Translations under genes and position numbers: made by a program
Source: Amaurobius ferox
Lineage: Eukaryota > Arthropoda > Arachnida > Araneae > Amaurobiidae
Direction of reading: 5' to 3'
Assembly (NCBI GenBank): GCA_951213105.1
Contig: OX578153.1
Span: 53,846,520-53,910,519, forward strand
Length of the DNA stretch: 64,000 bases
The notes under the pieces: model-generated
Database searches by the model: none
Told to the model about the DNA's origin: nothing
The model's input: the letters and a program-made list of their open reading frames with translations, nothing else
Shown: positions 23,347-36,117 of the stretch, piece by piece
How positions within the stretch are numbered: position 1 is the stretch's first letter
Layout of the letters: each line of letters opens with the position of its first letter

Positions 23347-24236
23347 CTCGCTAAGCGTTAGGGACGGACTGACGGAGAAATAGGTTTTTCTTATAACCTA
23401 CCCTTATGTTCTTTCCACTATATTGAATTTTCGTCAATTAGTCGTCATTTTCATTGATATAGCGTCATTTTTATCAATTTTGGTGATATTTTCTTTAATT
23501 ATGTAACATCTAGAAAGTCGCCAAGTTGGAAATTCGTCGCCAGAATCTCGCCAAGTGTTTTGGACGGAGAAATAAGTTATTCCCATAGCAGATAAATGAT
23601 TATTGGCGTCCAACTACAAAAGTATTACCCAAAGTATCTTTTCTAATGAATGGAATGAGTTAGATCCACGAGAATGATGTCAGCAAATTTATTGCATGAT
23701 ATGACATGAAAAGTAAACATATTTCACAATAGGTAATATTTTTTTTGTACTTTATGTAATTTTTTGATAAATTTATTTGAGAAATTTGCAATATCTCGAG
23801 AACGGTTCATGCTAGTTTTCGAAAGTTTGTGTCACTCGTTTTCTAATAAAGAATTACATAAAACATAGCTATTTGCGTAACTTTATTAAAGGATTTTATT
23901 TTTTTATTTTTTTTCAAAATATCACTCGAAAATTTGAAAGTCTTCTGAAAATTCGATTATTTCTAAAATCAATAGGCTTCCATTATTCACGGATTGTAAT
24001 TTTTGTACCAAATTTCGGTCGTATCCCTCCATTCGTTCGTCAGATATCGTCTCCACAGACTCACTGACACACACTTACACATACTGTCACACACACACAC
24101 ACAGATATCCCTTTAAAAACGTTTGATTCGCGTTCAGGGATGCTTGAAATGTTCTCTATCGTCAAAAATTCGAATTCGAATTTTCGACCCCGTCACAATA
24201 CTTTCTTTTACATTATACTATACATATAAGGAAAGT
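23345..24236 (-). mobile_element. B-type hairpin-ended repeat, inverted, right end missing
   Basis: On the minus strand it starts at 24236 with the left hairpin (ACTTTCCTTATATG), then the GACGGGGTCGAAAA block and a CA/GT microsatellite. It is cut at the (TA)n tract before reaching its GCCCACATCAGA end. Confidence 0.85.
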
Positions 24237-25095
24237 AAAAATGACACATCTTTATTTTATTTGTATTTTCATTTTTACTCCAAAATTCCACATAATACTT
24301 AATGAGGCTGCATATAGTGTATCATTTAGGTATGTAGCATCATTTAGGTGTATTAATGCATTAATTTCTTATTAAATTACATTCAAAACATTAAATTCGT
24401 TAAGAAAATTACAACAACCCAATAATTACTTTCAATTCTGTGGGTTTGCTACATAAATTTTGCCCCCAAACTCCAACAGAATGTTTAAAGAAGCAACATA
24501 TAAACATCGATGTGAAATGTTAATACCAGAACAATTGTTACTGATTTTAAGAGCAACTGCTGCAAGTTTACAATGCATGGTATCATTTAGATACATTCAT
24601 TTCTTACTAAATTACATTTAAAATATTAAATTCCTTAATCAAATTACAATAACTCAATAAATACGTTCAGTTCTTTGTATAACACTTTTATACTCATTCA
24701 ATTCTTTCACAGAATACGTAATGAGATAGTCTATAAATTGTGGTGATACATATTAACGCTGGGGCTACTGTAGTTTCTTCAAGAATTTTAAATTTAGTTC
24801 CAAGTAAACGCATTTTCTAACAATGTTTCGGTATTCTATTTAGCGACTATTTTAAATGAGTCTTTGTCAAAATGCAAAGAAAAGTTTTGATAAACGCTCC
24901 CCAGGCACGCAACAGTTTAAATCTTATTGGAAAGATACCGGAAAGCTGTTATGAAAGAAATTTGCCTAGTTCTTCTTTATGTTGTGCGTTTTGCAAGAAA
25001 TTCTTTAAACACATTTTAACACCGTTTTATCTTCAAATATGAGAAATATTTGAAGATTTTCAACGTTTATTATAGAATAGTATAGATAAGTTGTC
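24237..25095 (+). repeat. E segment, copy 1
   Basis: It shares 'AGAATAC(G/A)(T/A)AATGAG', 'TTCGGTATTCTATTTAGCGACT' and 'GGCACGCAACAGTTTAAATCTTATTGG' type blocks with copies at 45690, 50340 and 55920. Its site TAGCGACTATTTTAAATGAG is unfilled, while the copy at 55480 carries a B repeat there. A direct duplication of about 100 bp lies at 24340-24443 and 24579-24680. Confidence 0.7.
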
Positions 25096-25254
25096 GTTCA
25101 ACCCAGACCCAAACCGTTCAATACACCACAAGATGTAACGTATCAATTTAAATAAGATATTACAGTTTATACTAGAAAATTCATGATTTTCCATATATAC
25201 TAATTTTGGAATTAAAATTTTGGAATACTTTTAGGATTGATGCTCGTCTGGGCG

Positions 25255-25287
<33 letters not shown>

Positions 25288-25289
25288 AA

Positions 25290-25970
25290 CCCTTTCGCGA
25301 CGATCGGCACACCCACCTGCCAGCTGTGAACTTGCATTTAAGGACGAACGGCACGCACTCGTGACGGAGGAAACTTTACCGTAAGCGGAGAGTGGCACTC
25401 ATACGTGCCTCCTCGTTGAACGTTTTAATTTGTCGACTAGATGGCGTTACTTGTCCATGCAACTAACTTCAATGTATTTTGCAGAGGCATGACCTTGGCA
25501 GAAGAGGATCGTATGAATTATTTCTCCATTTGGAGCGGTAAACATCATTTTGTAACATAAACAGACAGAGCAATTCTCGTAGCATCAACAATTTTATAAT
25601 TGAGTTTCGGTTTTTATTTTTATTTCAGCTGTATGATTTCGTTGGTGAATCATAGGAATATAAGAGAGTATTTTTTTTTTTTTTGGGTTTGAGAGGCAGT
25701 GCAATTATTCGTATATTTCGGATAAAAGAATGGGAGCAACTAACGAGTATTTTGTATTCAGATTTGTATGAAAAATATACATCAAATAGAAAATAAATAT
25801 TTCTCTTATTCCTGAAAAAAAGCAGATTTCTGTGTTTAATAGGTGATTTTTAGTGAATTTTTTTCGAGAGTTAGGCTTAGCGCAAAAAATGTGCCGTCCT
25901 TTGGGACCAGTTCGGAAGCGAAGCGCTCCGTCTTTTGGGCCGCGACAGCTTCGGAATGCCGCCGTCGCGA

Positions 25971-25975
<5 letters not shown>
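25290..25975. mobile_element. 686-bp element with CCCTTTCGCGACG inverted ends, piggyBac-like MITE candidate
   Basis: The left end CCCTTTCGCGACG and right end CGTCGCGAAAGGG are perfect inverses over 13 bp and continue imperfectly. The element lies inside a (TA)n tract, which continues on both sides. A CCC-starting end beside a TA-rich target fits piggyBac-like elements, but an intact TTAA duplication is not seen. It contains only short ORFs. Confidence 0.62.

Positions 25976-26064
<89 letters not shown>
25976..26064. repeat. (TA)n microsatellite
   Basis: A pure TA tract follows the inverted-repeat element; a shorter TA tract at 25255-25288 precedes it. The long tyrosine/isoleucine-repeat ORFs across it are artefacts. 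Confidence 0.95.
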
Positions 26065-26067
<3 letters not shown>

Positions 26068-26998
26068 CATAAATTTTAAGCCTTTCCTAATAACGCGCCC
26101 TTTTCTTTCACAGCTATCTTATTATTTTAAATTCCTATCTCATGCTCAGCACATATTACAACTACATTAAATTCTATCCCTAGCCACTAATATTAACAAG
26201 TCTGCAGACGCTTCCTCGATGATACCATATATGGTCACTAAACTTAACCCTATGTAAACGCTCCCATTGATTTTATTCCTTAAATATTTATATTAGACAT
26301 ATAGAATAAATTAGACCTTAGGCAAAAGAGCCACAACCAAAGAAGTATAAAAAAAGATGTAAAGTGTAATAAGACAGATAATATCGGATAGCAGAGATGA
26401 AGTAAGATAGAATATCAGCAGTCGTAGTTGGAAAGTGACAGAGTTGGGATAATACAGGAATGGCGGTGCAGCCAGAGTACGGAGAATGTTAAGTGTGCAA
26501 TGAGCGACTGCCGTACGAGACCACATACCACACTGCGAGTTGGCATTGTAAGGCAAACACTGATGGAACACGCAAGACTGTGCGAGCTGTGTATTAACGT
26601 CTAAGGACAACCAGAAGGTATGTGTTCCACTACTATTGTATGCAGGTCATTAAACCTTTCAATAACTACATTTTAATGGTCTCACATTTTCTCGCTCCGG
26701 AACAATTAATAGTAATCATTGTTGTAATTGAGTTAATAGTTGATCCACGTTGTTAATAAATAGTTTTATTTTAAAGTTAAAATGGTGCAATCAGTTTAGT
26801 AGTATGCTAATTAATATTATTTCACAGAACTCGCCCTAAAGATAACATAGGTGGGTAATAGCGGCACAATGCAATGGATTCCATACTTTACGATAATTTC
26901 GGAAATATTCTAAGATTAATTAAATATGTTTCTTAAAGGAAACTTTAAAGTCTATCATTTTACTGCGTCATAGTCCATATATTAAAATATTTTTAAAA
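26065..26998. other. no gene recognised
   Basis: The block 26430-26640 is more G/C-rich and holds a 99-codon minus-strand ORF that I do not recognise. No repeat shared with the rest of the window was found here. Confidence 0.35.
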
Positions 26999-28030
26999 TC
27001 TGATGTGGGCAACACATGACTTTCTTTATATAATGCAATGAATTTACTACTTTTACAGTAGAAAAAATATATTATTTTTATAGTAGTTATTTATATTCTT
27101 TCCAAGATATTGAATTTTCATCAATCAGTCGTCATTTTCCATGTCGTCATCATCAATGAGTCGTCATTGATTTAGCGTCATTTTTATCCATTTGACGAGT
27201 TTTTCGTTAATTTTGCAACATTTAAAAAGTCGCCAAGTTGGCGATATTCCACCAAATTCGTCGCCAAAATCTCACCAAACGTTATGGACGAAGAAATAAG
27301 TTATTCTTACAGCAGATAAATGACTATTAGCGTTCAAATACAAAAGTATTACTCAAAGTATCTTTTTTCATGAATGGAACAAGCTAGATCCACGAGAATG
27401 ATGGCATCCAATTTATCGAATGGTATTATATATGAAAAGTGAACATGTTTCTCAATAGGAAATATTTTTTTTTATTTTATATGGCTTTTTGATAATTTTT
27501 TGGAAAATGTGCAATATCTCGAGAACGGTTCATGTTAGCGTTCTCAAATTTATGTCAATCGTTTTCAACATAATTACATAAGAAATGTCTATTTGCGTAA
27601 TTTTATTAGCGGTTTTGATTTTTTGACGATTTTTCAAATTTTCACTCGAAAATTTAGAGGGGTTCTGAACATTCGCTTGCGTATACAAACAACAGGCTTC
27701 CAGTGTTTACGGATTGTGATTGTTGTACCAAATTTCGTTCGAATCGGCTCATTCGTACGTCAGTTATCGTCTTCACAGACTCACTGACACACACACACAC
27801 ACACACACATATACTCTCACACACACACACACACACACACACACATAATCTCTCTCACACACACATACTTTCACACACACTCACACACACACACACACAC
27901 AGACATCACTTCAAAAATATTTGATTCGTGATCAGGGATGCTTGAAACGTGCTCTCCCTTCGAAAACTCGAATTCGAATTTTCGACCCCGTCACAATACT
28001 TTCCTTATACATTATGTATATAAGGAAAGT
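26999..28030 (-). mobile_element. B-type hairpin-ended repeat, full inverted copy
   Basis: Both ends are present: on the minus strand it starts at 28030 with ACTTTCCTTATATACATAA and ends at 26999 with GCCCACATCAGA. A long CA microsatellite occupies 27784-27902. The right sub-terminal block has one change (TATATAAAGAAAGT). Confidence 0.9.
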
Positions 28031-28039
28031 AATAATAAA

Positions 28040-28378
28040 TTAAATTAGGCGTCATTTCATTAACCTAGCTTCGTTTTTGCAATTTTGCGATATTTTCGTT
28101 AATCTGGAGCTAAATATTGACAAGTTGATAATATTTCGATAGATTGATTCGCCAAATTCGCAATATGTATTGTTAAGTATTACAAATAAAAGGAGAGAAA
28201 CGATAGATATCGTCTCCACATACTCACTGGCACACACACACACACACATCATTTCAAAAACATTTGATTAGTGTTCAGGGATGCTTGAAGCGTGTTCTCC
28301 CGTTGAAAGTTCCAATTTTCGACCCTGTCACAATACTTTCCTTATACATTATATATATATATATATATAAGGGACGTA
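28040..28378 (-). mobile_element. B-type repeat, inverted, internally deleted
   Basis: It has the left hairpin region at the right edge with an expanded TA loop (28343-28367), the GACCCTGTCA block and CA microsatellite. It then jumps to the repeated CGCCAAATT region. The right terminus is missing. Confidence 0.75.
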
Positions 28379-29517
28379 ACAAAGCTGGTGTGAAAACAAG
28401 CATTTTTTATTATTATTTTAACTATGCATAATGCTTAGTCACTCGCAATAATATTTTACATCGCATACATTTTTAATTTCCTTATATTCATAGTATGATG
28501 TATAAGGTAAGTATTGTAACGGGGTTGAAAATTCGAATTCGAGTTTTCTACTGGAGACGTTTCAAGCATCAGTGAACACGAATCGAACGTTTTTGAGGTG
28601 ATGTCTGTGTGCGTCTGTGTGAAAGTATGTGTATGTGTGTGTACTTGGGAGTCTGTGCAGACGAAATCTCAAAAACGAATGGCGAGATTCGAACGAAATT
28701 TGGTACAAAAATTACCATATGCGAACATTGGAACCCAATTGCTTTTAAACTCAATCGAATTTTCAGAACACTCCTAAATTTTCGAATGGAATTTTGATAA
28801 AATCGTCAAAAAATCAAAACCTAAAATAAAGTTACGGAATTAATCATTTCTTATGTAAATGTCCATTGTAAAACGATTGTTACAAAAATTGAAATGCTAG
28901 TATGAACCATTCTTGAGATATTATTAATCTTTCAAATAAATTTATCAAAATATCAAATAAAATGAAAAAAAAATATTGTATAATATGTTCACTTTTCCTA
29001 TATAATATTATACGACAAATTTGCTGACATCATTCTCGTGGATCTAGTATGTTCCATTTACCGGAGAAGATACTTCGGTTATTAGTTTTTTATTTGGACA
29101 CCAATAGTAACCAAAATAAGAATAACCTATATCTCGTCCATAACGCTTGGCGAAATTTTAACGACAAATTTGGCGAAATATCGTCAACTTCGCGAATATT
29201 TTTAAATGTTGTCAAATTGGCAAAAATGTGGCCAAGTTGGTAAAAATGAAGCTAAATCAATGAAAGTTACTACAATTGATGAAAATTCAACATTAAGGAA
29301 AGATCATAGGAATAGATTATAAGAATAACCCATTTTTCCGTCTGTAACGCTAGACGAAAATTTTAGGAGAATGTCGCCAACTGGGCGACATTTTAAATGT
29401 TGCCAAAGTGAGGAAAATGTCACCAAATTGAAAAACACAGTGCAAAATGGAAGGTAATTATTTGCAAAGATTGAGTTCCTTCGATTGACGGGCATACCTT
29501 CTCGTATATAGGAAATG

Positions 29518-29735
29518 CTCCTGTGGCGATTGAGCGTCGCCGGATCACGTCCGGGTCACCACTGTGGCGATTGGGCGTCGCCGGGCCCCGAACCAGGGAT
29601 CCTTTGCTTACAAGATCGACATTATAATCACTGAGCAAAAGCTAGCTCCTGGTCTGTTCCTATAATTCGGGAACAGGCTCCAAGCATCTTTGATCAGATA
29701 TCTTTGCTGCCGCACTCCTCTCTCCGTTTTTTTGT
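29518..29735 (-). mobile_element. second tRNA-like SINE inside the B2 repeat
   Basis: This insert is absent from the B2 copy at 34400. On the minus strand it shows an A-box-like TTGCTCAGTGA and a B-box-like GGTTCGGGGCC about 42 bases apart. A TGTGGCGATTG(A/G)GCGTCGCCGG unit is repeated at 29522 and 29563. Target duplications are not clear. Confidence 0.5.
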
Positions 29736-30087
29736 AATACTTTCGGATTTTTTGTAATACTTTCGGATTTTTTGTGATACATTCGGATAACTTGGTAAAT
29801 AATCCAGCAGGATATCGCCATCGTGGAGGTATTTCTTCCCTGATTGATGAAAATATAGTCGAAGTTAATGAAAAGGACGCCTAATTAATGAAATAATTAT
29901 GAAAATTAATTTTTGATATAAAGACTATATTGCTTATTGAGTATGCTATCAATAATTGTTAATTTATAGTTGTGTGAAATATAAGTTAATTGAGTACTCT
30001 GAAATTATATTACACGCTGTCATCCGGAAAAGCTCCAAATGTACGTCAACGTTGAAAACACTGTACAGTGGATATTTTCATCATATT

Positions 30088-31028
30088 ACTTTCCTTATAT
30101 ACATAATGTATAAGGAAAGTATTGTGACGGGGTCGAAAATTCGAATTCGAGTCTTCGACGGGAGAGCACGTTTCAAGCATCCCTGATCACGAATCAAACA
30201 GTTTTGAAGCGATGTCTGTGTTTGTGTGTGTGTGTGTGGGGGGGGGGGGTTGTGTGTGTCAGTGAGTCTGCGGAGACGATAACTGACGAACGAATGGACC
30301 GATTCGAACGAAATTTGGTACAAAAATCACAATACCTAAAAGCAGGAAGCCTATTGTTTTATACGCAATCAAATGTTCAGAACCCCCCTAAATTTTCGAG
30401 TGAAATTTTGAAAAAATCGTCAAAAAATCAAAACCGCTAATAAAGTTACGCAAATAGACATTTCTTATGTAACTTTTCATTTGAAAACGAATAACATAAA
30501 TTTTAAAACGCTAACATGAACCGTTCTCGAGATATTGCACATTTTTCAAAAAAATTATCAAAATGTTATATAAAATAACAAAAATATATTTCCTATTGAG
30601 AAACATGTTCACTTTTCATATGTAATACCATGAGATAAATTTGGTGACATTATTCTTGTAGATCTAGCTCGTTCCATTCATGAAAAAAGATACTTTGAGT
30701 AATACTTTTGTATTTGAACGCCAATAGTCATTTATTTGCTGTAAGAATAACTTATTTCTCCGTCCATGACGCTTCGCGAAATTTTGGCGACGAATTTGGC
30801 GGAATGTCCCCAAAATGGCAACATATTTAATTGTTTCTAAATAAACAAAAATCTCGCCAAATGGATAAAAATGACGCTAAATCAATAGAAAAAATGACGA
30901 CTAATTGAAGAAAATTCAATATCTTGGAAAGAATATAAGTATCTGCTATAAGAATAACATTTTTTTAACTGTAAAATTAGTAAATTCATTGCATTACACA
31001 AGGAAAGTCAGGTGTTGCCCACATCAGA
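30088..31028 (+). mobile_element. B-type hairpin-ended repeat, full copy
   Basis: It starts ACTTTCCTTATATACATAATG and ends GCCCACATCAGA in a T run. It contains the GT microsatellite with a G run (30239-30249). It sits inside the B2 copy with no target duplication except Ts. Confidence 0.92.
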
Positions 31029-32242
31029 TTTTTTTTACTGTGAAAAAGTAAATTCATGGTATTATACGAGAAAAGTCATATATCAGATTTTTTAAATGGA
31101 AACTCAAGTAAAGAAATTGCTAAACATCGTTACCATTCAGAAAATAAATGCTGTAAAATTAGAAAAAACATATGAATGTTTGGCTTTAAAAGAAAAAATA
31201 CCACGGACAACGACAAAGTAGCATTGATTATACAATAAAAATTTATCATTATTTTAGAAGACACTTATGACCTAACACATATTATTACTTTCCTTATATA
31301 TATACTATAATGTATAAGGAAAGTATTGTGATGGGCCGAAAATTCGAATTCGATTTTTTGACGGGAGAGAGTATTTCAAGCATCCCTTAACACGAATCAA
31401 TGATTTTTGAGGTGATATCTTTGTGTATGAGTGCGTGCGTGTGTGTGTGTGTCAGAAAATCTACAGTGACGATATTTCATGAACGAATGGAGCAATCAAA
31501 ATGAAATTTATTTCTAAAATTACAATCAGTGTATATTGGAAACTTATTGTTTTAAAACGCAATCAAATGTTAAGAATACTCCCATATTTTCGAAGGGAAT
31601 TTTAATAAAATCAAAACTCTCAATAACGTTACGTAAATAAGCATTTCTTACATAATTTTTCATTAAAAAATGATTGGCACAAACTATAGAACGCTGTCAC
31701 AAACCGGCATGAACCGTTCTTGAGACATTGCACATTTTTCACAATAATTTTGTATCTTACAATTCACCAATAGTCATTTATCTACTATGAGAATAATATA
31801 TTTCTCCGTCTGTAATGCTTAGCTAATTTTGCAGAATACCATTAACTTGGCGATTTTTAAAATCTTGTTAATTTAACGAAATGTCGTCAAATTGATAAAA
31901 AGTATGCTATATCGATGAAAGTGAAATTGACGAAAATATCTTAGAAGAAATATAAGGATCAACTTTAAGAATAACCTATTTCTCCGTCCGGGATGATTTG
32001 CGAAACTTTCTTGAGGGAATATTGCCAACATGACGACTTTTAAAAATGTTGTCAAATTGACAAAAATGTCAGTGAATTGCTGAAAATGTTGTTAAATTGA
32101 TAAAAATGATGCTAAATCATTGAAAATGACGACTAATCGATGAAAATTCAACATTTTGAAGAAAATATAAAAATATATCATAAAAATAACCCATTTCTCC
32201 AACTGTAACGCTTGATAAAAATTTTGGCGACGAATCTGGCAG

Positions 32243-32529
32243 TTGTTGTTGTTACCCAGACCGTCCGACCAACCAGAAAGGTGTAAGGTAACTGTTTGGA
32301 CGGCCTGGAGGTGCCACCCAATTTAGACCGGAACCCAGTGGGGGAGGCATCCACAGGGACCGTACCCTCCTTCTCCTACCACCAACCTCTCGGAAGGACT
32401 TACGGACCCACATGTTTAACGTGTTCGTACTCCGCATGAACACGGCGGCAGTTTTGGCAGTGGCTGGAATCGAACCCGGGCCTACCGAGTGCAACTCCAG
32501 CGCGCTAACCAATGGGCTACCGCGCCCCA
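32243..32529 (-). mobile_element. full-length tRNA-derived SINE
   Basis: On the minus strand, 32527-32456 is tRNA-like, with A box TAGCCCATTGGTTAGCGCG and B box GGGTTCGATTCC. A unique body follows, then the 3' domain GTTACCTTACACCTTTCTGG and an AAC tail. RNA polymerase III would use the internal boxes. It depends on a LINE enzyme for movement. Confidence 0.85.
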
Positions 32530-34280
32530 GGACAAATTAATGTAATAAATGTAGTTGGTATTATGATTAAATGGTAAAATGGTTAACAACTATGTTCAGT
32601 AAAAATACAAGTACAGCATATACATAGATGTACAACCAATATGTACAACTAATATGTACAAAAACAAGCAGAGGGAAACCCAGGGAGCATTAAACCTCAC
32701 TGATCGAGAAGTTGAAAGCAGAGGGGTGCTCACGGGCAGGTTAAGTAATTTTATTAGAGATTTCTCTCGCAATGAGAACACAGTTTTTTAATTTATTTAA
32801 AAGAATGGGGTTTTTGCTAACACCGGAGAACCAGGTCGCACAATGAGCAGGAGAAGGTTTGACCAGATGAGAAGAGGAGGTGTGTGGACACGAAAAGACA
32901 TAGTGGTCCACATCACCATAAGCACCGCAAGTACAGCATGACGTTCTTTTATGTTTAAAATGGTGGAGGTAATCTAGGAATGGACCATGACCAGTAAGAA
33001 AATAAATGAGATATTTGTTATAAATTTGGATGTTTAAGTTAACTTTGGGGAGAAAGGTTAGGATCCTAGCAGGGTCATGGGTCCGGGGAGAAATATAATT
33101 GTTTAAGAGGGATTGCCAAATATTAAGAAGGTAATTTTTACAAAGGTTTTTCAAAAAGGAATAAGGGAAGGGAACTGCAATAGGGGAACCAGTAGAAGTG
33201 GCTAATTTAGCGTTAACATCGGCGACCTCGTTACCCCGAATGTTAGCGTGGGCCTTCACCCACGAAAGGTTAAAAAGGGATTTAAAGGGTAAAATTTTTG
33301 ATTTAATATCGTTTAGGTATCTTGATTTAATATTGGGGGAATTAAGAGCCAGAATGGCTGTCAGAATAGATATTGACATTGATATTTTTAGATATGGCCC
33401 AGGAAAAGGCCGCACTCAGAGCAGTCAGTTCAGCCTGAAAGACTGTGTTCTCATTATTTAATTTGTATCAAAGCGTCTCGTCCAACGAGTTCCCCTCAAA
33501 AACGCAAACCGCAGAACCAACTTTATCCTCGAGCTTAGAGCCGTCGGTATAAATGTTAAAGTTGGAGAATATATTGGGTTGACAGGGAGGAAAATTTATG
33601 GAGCGGAGACAAGGGGGAAGGCCGGAGAGAGCAATATTAGAGTCGAAAAGTGCAGGGGCGGGAAAAGAAGGATCGGGAAAAAGGTTGTTTTTAAGCTTCC
33701 AGAAATGATATTTAAAATATTGAGTTTTAATGACACAATGTAGGGGAGGAATTCCAGTGATTGAAAAAAGAGAAATGTTTGAAGATGTTCTAAATCCGGA
33801 AGAAATTTTTAAGTAGAAATATTCTTTGTAACGAAGTAAGTTTAGACATTTGATCCCCAGTAAGGTTCCCCTCCCCAGATACCCGAGCCATAAGTAATTA
33901 TTTTTTCGATGACAGATTAATACCAAATTTTAAGAAAAGCTTTGTTTACACCCCAGTTATTGCCCGAAATCTTTCCAAAGGTAGAAAAGAGCTTGAAACA
34001 TCTCTCTTTTAAATACAGTATATGAGGGTTCCATTTAAGATTATCATCAATGATGATACCTAAAAATTTAAGGGACCTTGAGATTTTGAGGGTTTTATTG
34101 AGGAATTTAATAGGGGGGTAATATTTACGCTTTTTAAGAGATCTATTAAATATAATGCAAGAGGATTTTTCTACAGAGGCCGAAAGGTTTAAGGAAGCAA
34201 GGGAGGTTTCAATAAGGGAAAGGACAGTATTAGTGTTTTTGACAACAGTGTGGATGTCGTTGCCAGAGGAAACCACGGCA
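32530..34280 (-). pseudogene. 5'-truncated LINE ORF2 remnant (RT thumb, RNase H, Cys/His end)
   Basis: The insertion starts just after the position where the catalytic FADD/YADD box would lie (AVVSSGND onward). It continues with the thumb (KSSCIIFNRS, LKFLGIIIDD), RNase H (first Asp in IYTDGSKLEDK; WVKAHANIRGNEVAD) and a C-terminal CCTCGAYGDVDHYVFSC motif. Frameshifts occur at about 33920 and 33390 and an in-frame TGA at 33468-33470. An RNase H domain points to the I/Jockey/R1/Loa side of LINEs. It cannot encode active protein. Confidence 0.88.
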
Positions 34281-34849
34281 CGAATCTGGCAGTGTTTTAA
34301 ATGCTGCAAAATTGACAGAAATTTAGCCAAATTGATAAAAATGTTGCTAAATATGAGGGAACGTTTTACAACTTTTGAATTGCGCCATACGACAAGCATA
34401 CCTTCTAGTATATAAAAAATGCTCTTCCCTACTTTTATCTGTTATACTTGGTGATACATGTGGCAAACTTGGTAAATAATTTAGAGAAATATCGCCAACT
34501 TGGCTATATTTTGCCCCACATTGACGAAAGCATCGTTGGACATGAAAATAAGACGCAAAGTTAACGAAAGTGACGTCAATGTGATGAGATCATTATTTAA
34601 ATATTTTAATATATGGATTCTATTGCTTATTGAGGATGCCATCAATATTGATAATTGATGAATTACAGTTGCGTGAAATATAAGTTAATTGTATACTTCG
34701 AAATAGTTTTACACGTTGTCACCCGGAAAAGCACACAATGTACATTTCTACGTTTTCACTATGCTGTGAATCTTATACATAATTTTTCACTGTAAAAGAA
34801 GTAAATTCATTGCATTATATAAGGAAAGTCATATGTGAACTATATCAGA

Positions 34850-35730
34850 TTTTAACTTTCTTTTAGGAAGAAGGTACTAAATATCGCGACTCTCATTTTC
34901 GTCTGTATTCACGCACAAGCACGCCACAGTCATCTTTATAATTTAGAGAACATAATGCCAAAGACTTTTTGGCATCCTCTTTAAAGTTTTTATCATTATA
35001 TGGCATACCGAAATTTAATTATGATTTAAATGCAATTTTGAAGGACAGTTCTTGGGCTCGTGGCATAAAATCATTTTGACAAATATACCTAGGGGCATAG
35101 GCGTTACCAAGACTTTTGAAACAGGACATTTAAAAATCAAATGGGGAAGTTTATTTTCTAATATAGATCTTGAATTAATATCATTAAGGTAAATGGAGGA
35201 ATTATCAGCTGTTGATTTAAATTGGATGGAAATTCGTTGAGATGGCAATACTATTTTGAATCGTCGGGTTTAAAAAATTTTCAAGTATTTCCCTTTAATT
35301 GTATCGCGAGAATGATTTTAGTACAAAACAGCCAATTTGGAAATTGAGTGGTGTTATCTGTGTCTGTATTATTTAAGTAGGGGCACTTACGTAGGACAAC
35401 GCCAACGTCTGGTAATTCAATTAAATAACTTTTGTATATAACTGAAATTATAATATATAAATGTTTGTATATTACCTTCCACTTCGATGTATTCAACAAT
35501 ATTAAACACTGTAAATCTCACTTTAAATGTGCTACTGTCCATTTCTCCATCAAAGTCATGGACATATCTTGTTGATGAAATATTTTGATCACTACAGTTT
35601 ATATATTATTGTGCGTATGCGATTGTTTATTTTTTTAGGTGTGTTTGTAATTAATGAAGAAATAATGTATATATATTTACAATATTTTATATTTGAATAA
35701 ATATTTAAAAAAATGAAAACGAAATGGAAT
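34850..35730. other. no gene recognised
   Basis: A minus-strand ORF of 77 codons at 35015-35248 has moderate composition but matches nothing I know. The rest is A/T-rich. Confidence 0.35.
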
Positions 35731-35850
35731 TTCACTTTCTCCGCAACACATGGCAATGTATGGGAAAATTATTGTAATCGTGTCGGAAATCGAAACGTGG
35801 TTTCGAGGGGTATTTACGTTTCGAATACTCTAGAATAGAACAATGTTTGT
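35731..35850 (+). mobile_element. A-type repeat, old left fragment
   Basis: It has a degraded left hairpin (ACTTTCTCCGCA ... TATGGGAAAAT) followed by the first 90 bases of the A body. The remainder is absent. Confidence 0.6.
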
Positions 35851-36117
35851 TTCTCAGCCTTCGTGAGACCGAAGTCCGGTAAATACATTTTATACAAGAC
35901 GAGGTCCAAGTCTCAACAAATCAACTCATAAATACCTTTCCAATTTTTTTGAAGTTCATACATAAACTATCTTAAATATTAATAATTAATCATGGCATAA
36001 TCATAAAGAATATTAGTACATTTATGCATATGGTGTGGCATGTTGGCAAATATAAAATTATATTTAAATTAGTTAATGTCGTACGGCGTGCACGACATTT
36101 TGTAATTTCAATTACGG

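Larger units (their letters stand above)
28476..31093 (+). mobile_element. B2-type repeat interrupted by a full B copy near its right end
   Basis: The left hairpin is at about 28476-28515. The body continues past the usual B end into a longer tail shared with the copy at 31287-34849 ('cataccttct', 'TTGCTTATTGAG', 'ATATAAGTTAATTG'). At 30087 a B copy begins inside a T run. The missing right end of the outer copy resumes at 31029-31093. Confidence 0.85.
32243..34280 (-). mobile_element. joined LINE plus tRNA-SINE insertion with one target duplication
   Basis: The insert is flanked by CGAATCTGGCAG at 32231-32242 and 34281-34292. On the minus strand it begins at 34280 inside a LINE RT domain, continues through RNase H and the LINE 3' end, then passes directly into a complete tRNA-derived SINE ending in (AAC)n at 32243. 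No separate duplication flanks the SINE. Confidence 0.82.
31287..34849 (+). mobile_element. B2-type repeat interrupted by a LINE-SINE insertion
   Basis: The left hairpin begins at 31287. The body runs to 32242 and resumes at 34281 after a 2.0 kb insertion. It ends near 34849 with TATATAAGGAAAGTCATATG and a mutated terminus. Confidence 0.85.

Noticed and set aside
25705..26079. ORFs of Ile-Tyr repeats across (TA)n, also at 23154, 51535-51858, 53734-54011 and 55187
   Set aside because: They are the translation of TA microsatellites in all frames; there is no gene evidence.
32456..32527. A possible tRNA gene on the minus strand
   Set aside because: A and B boxes are present, but it is joined to a SINE body and tail with other copies of the tail elsewhere, so it is a SINE head.
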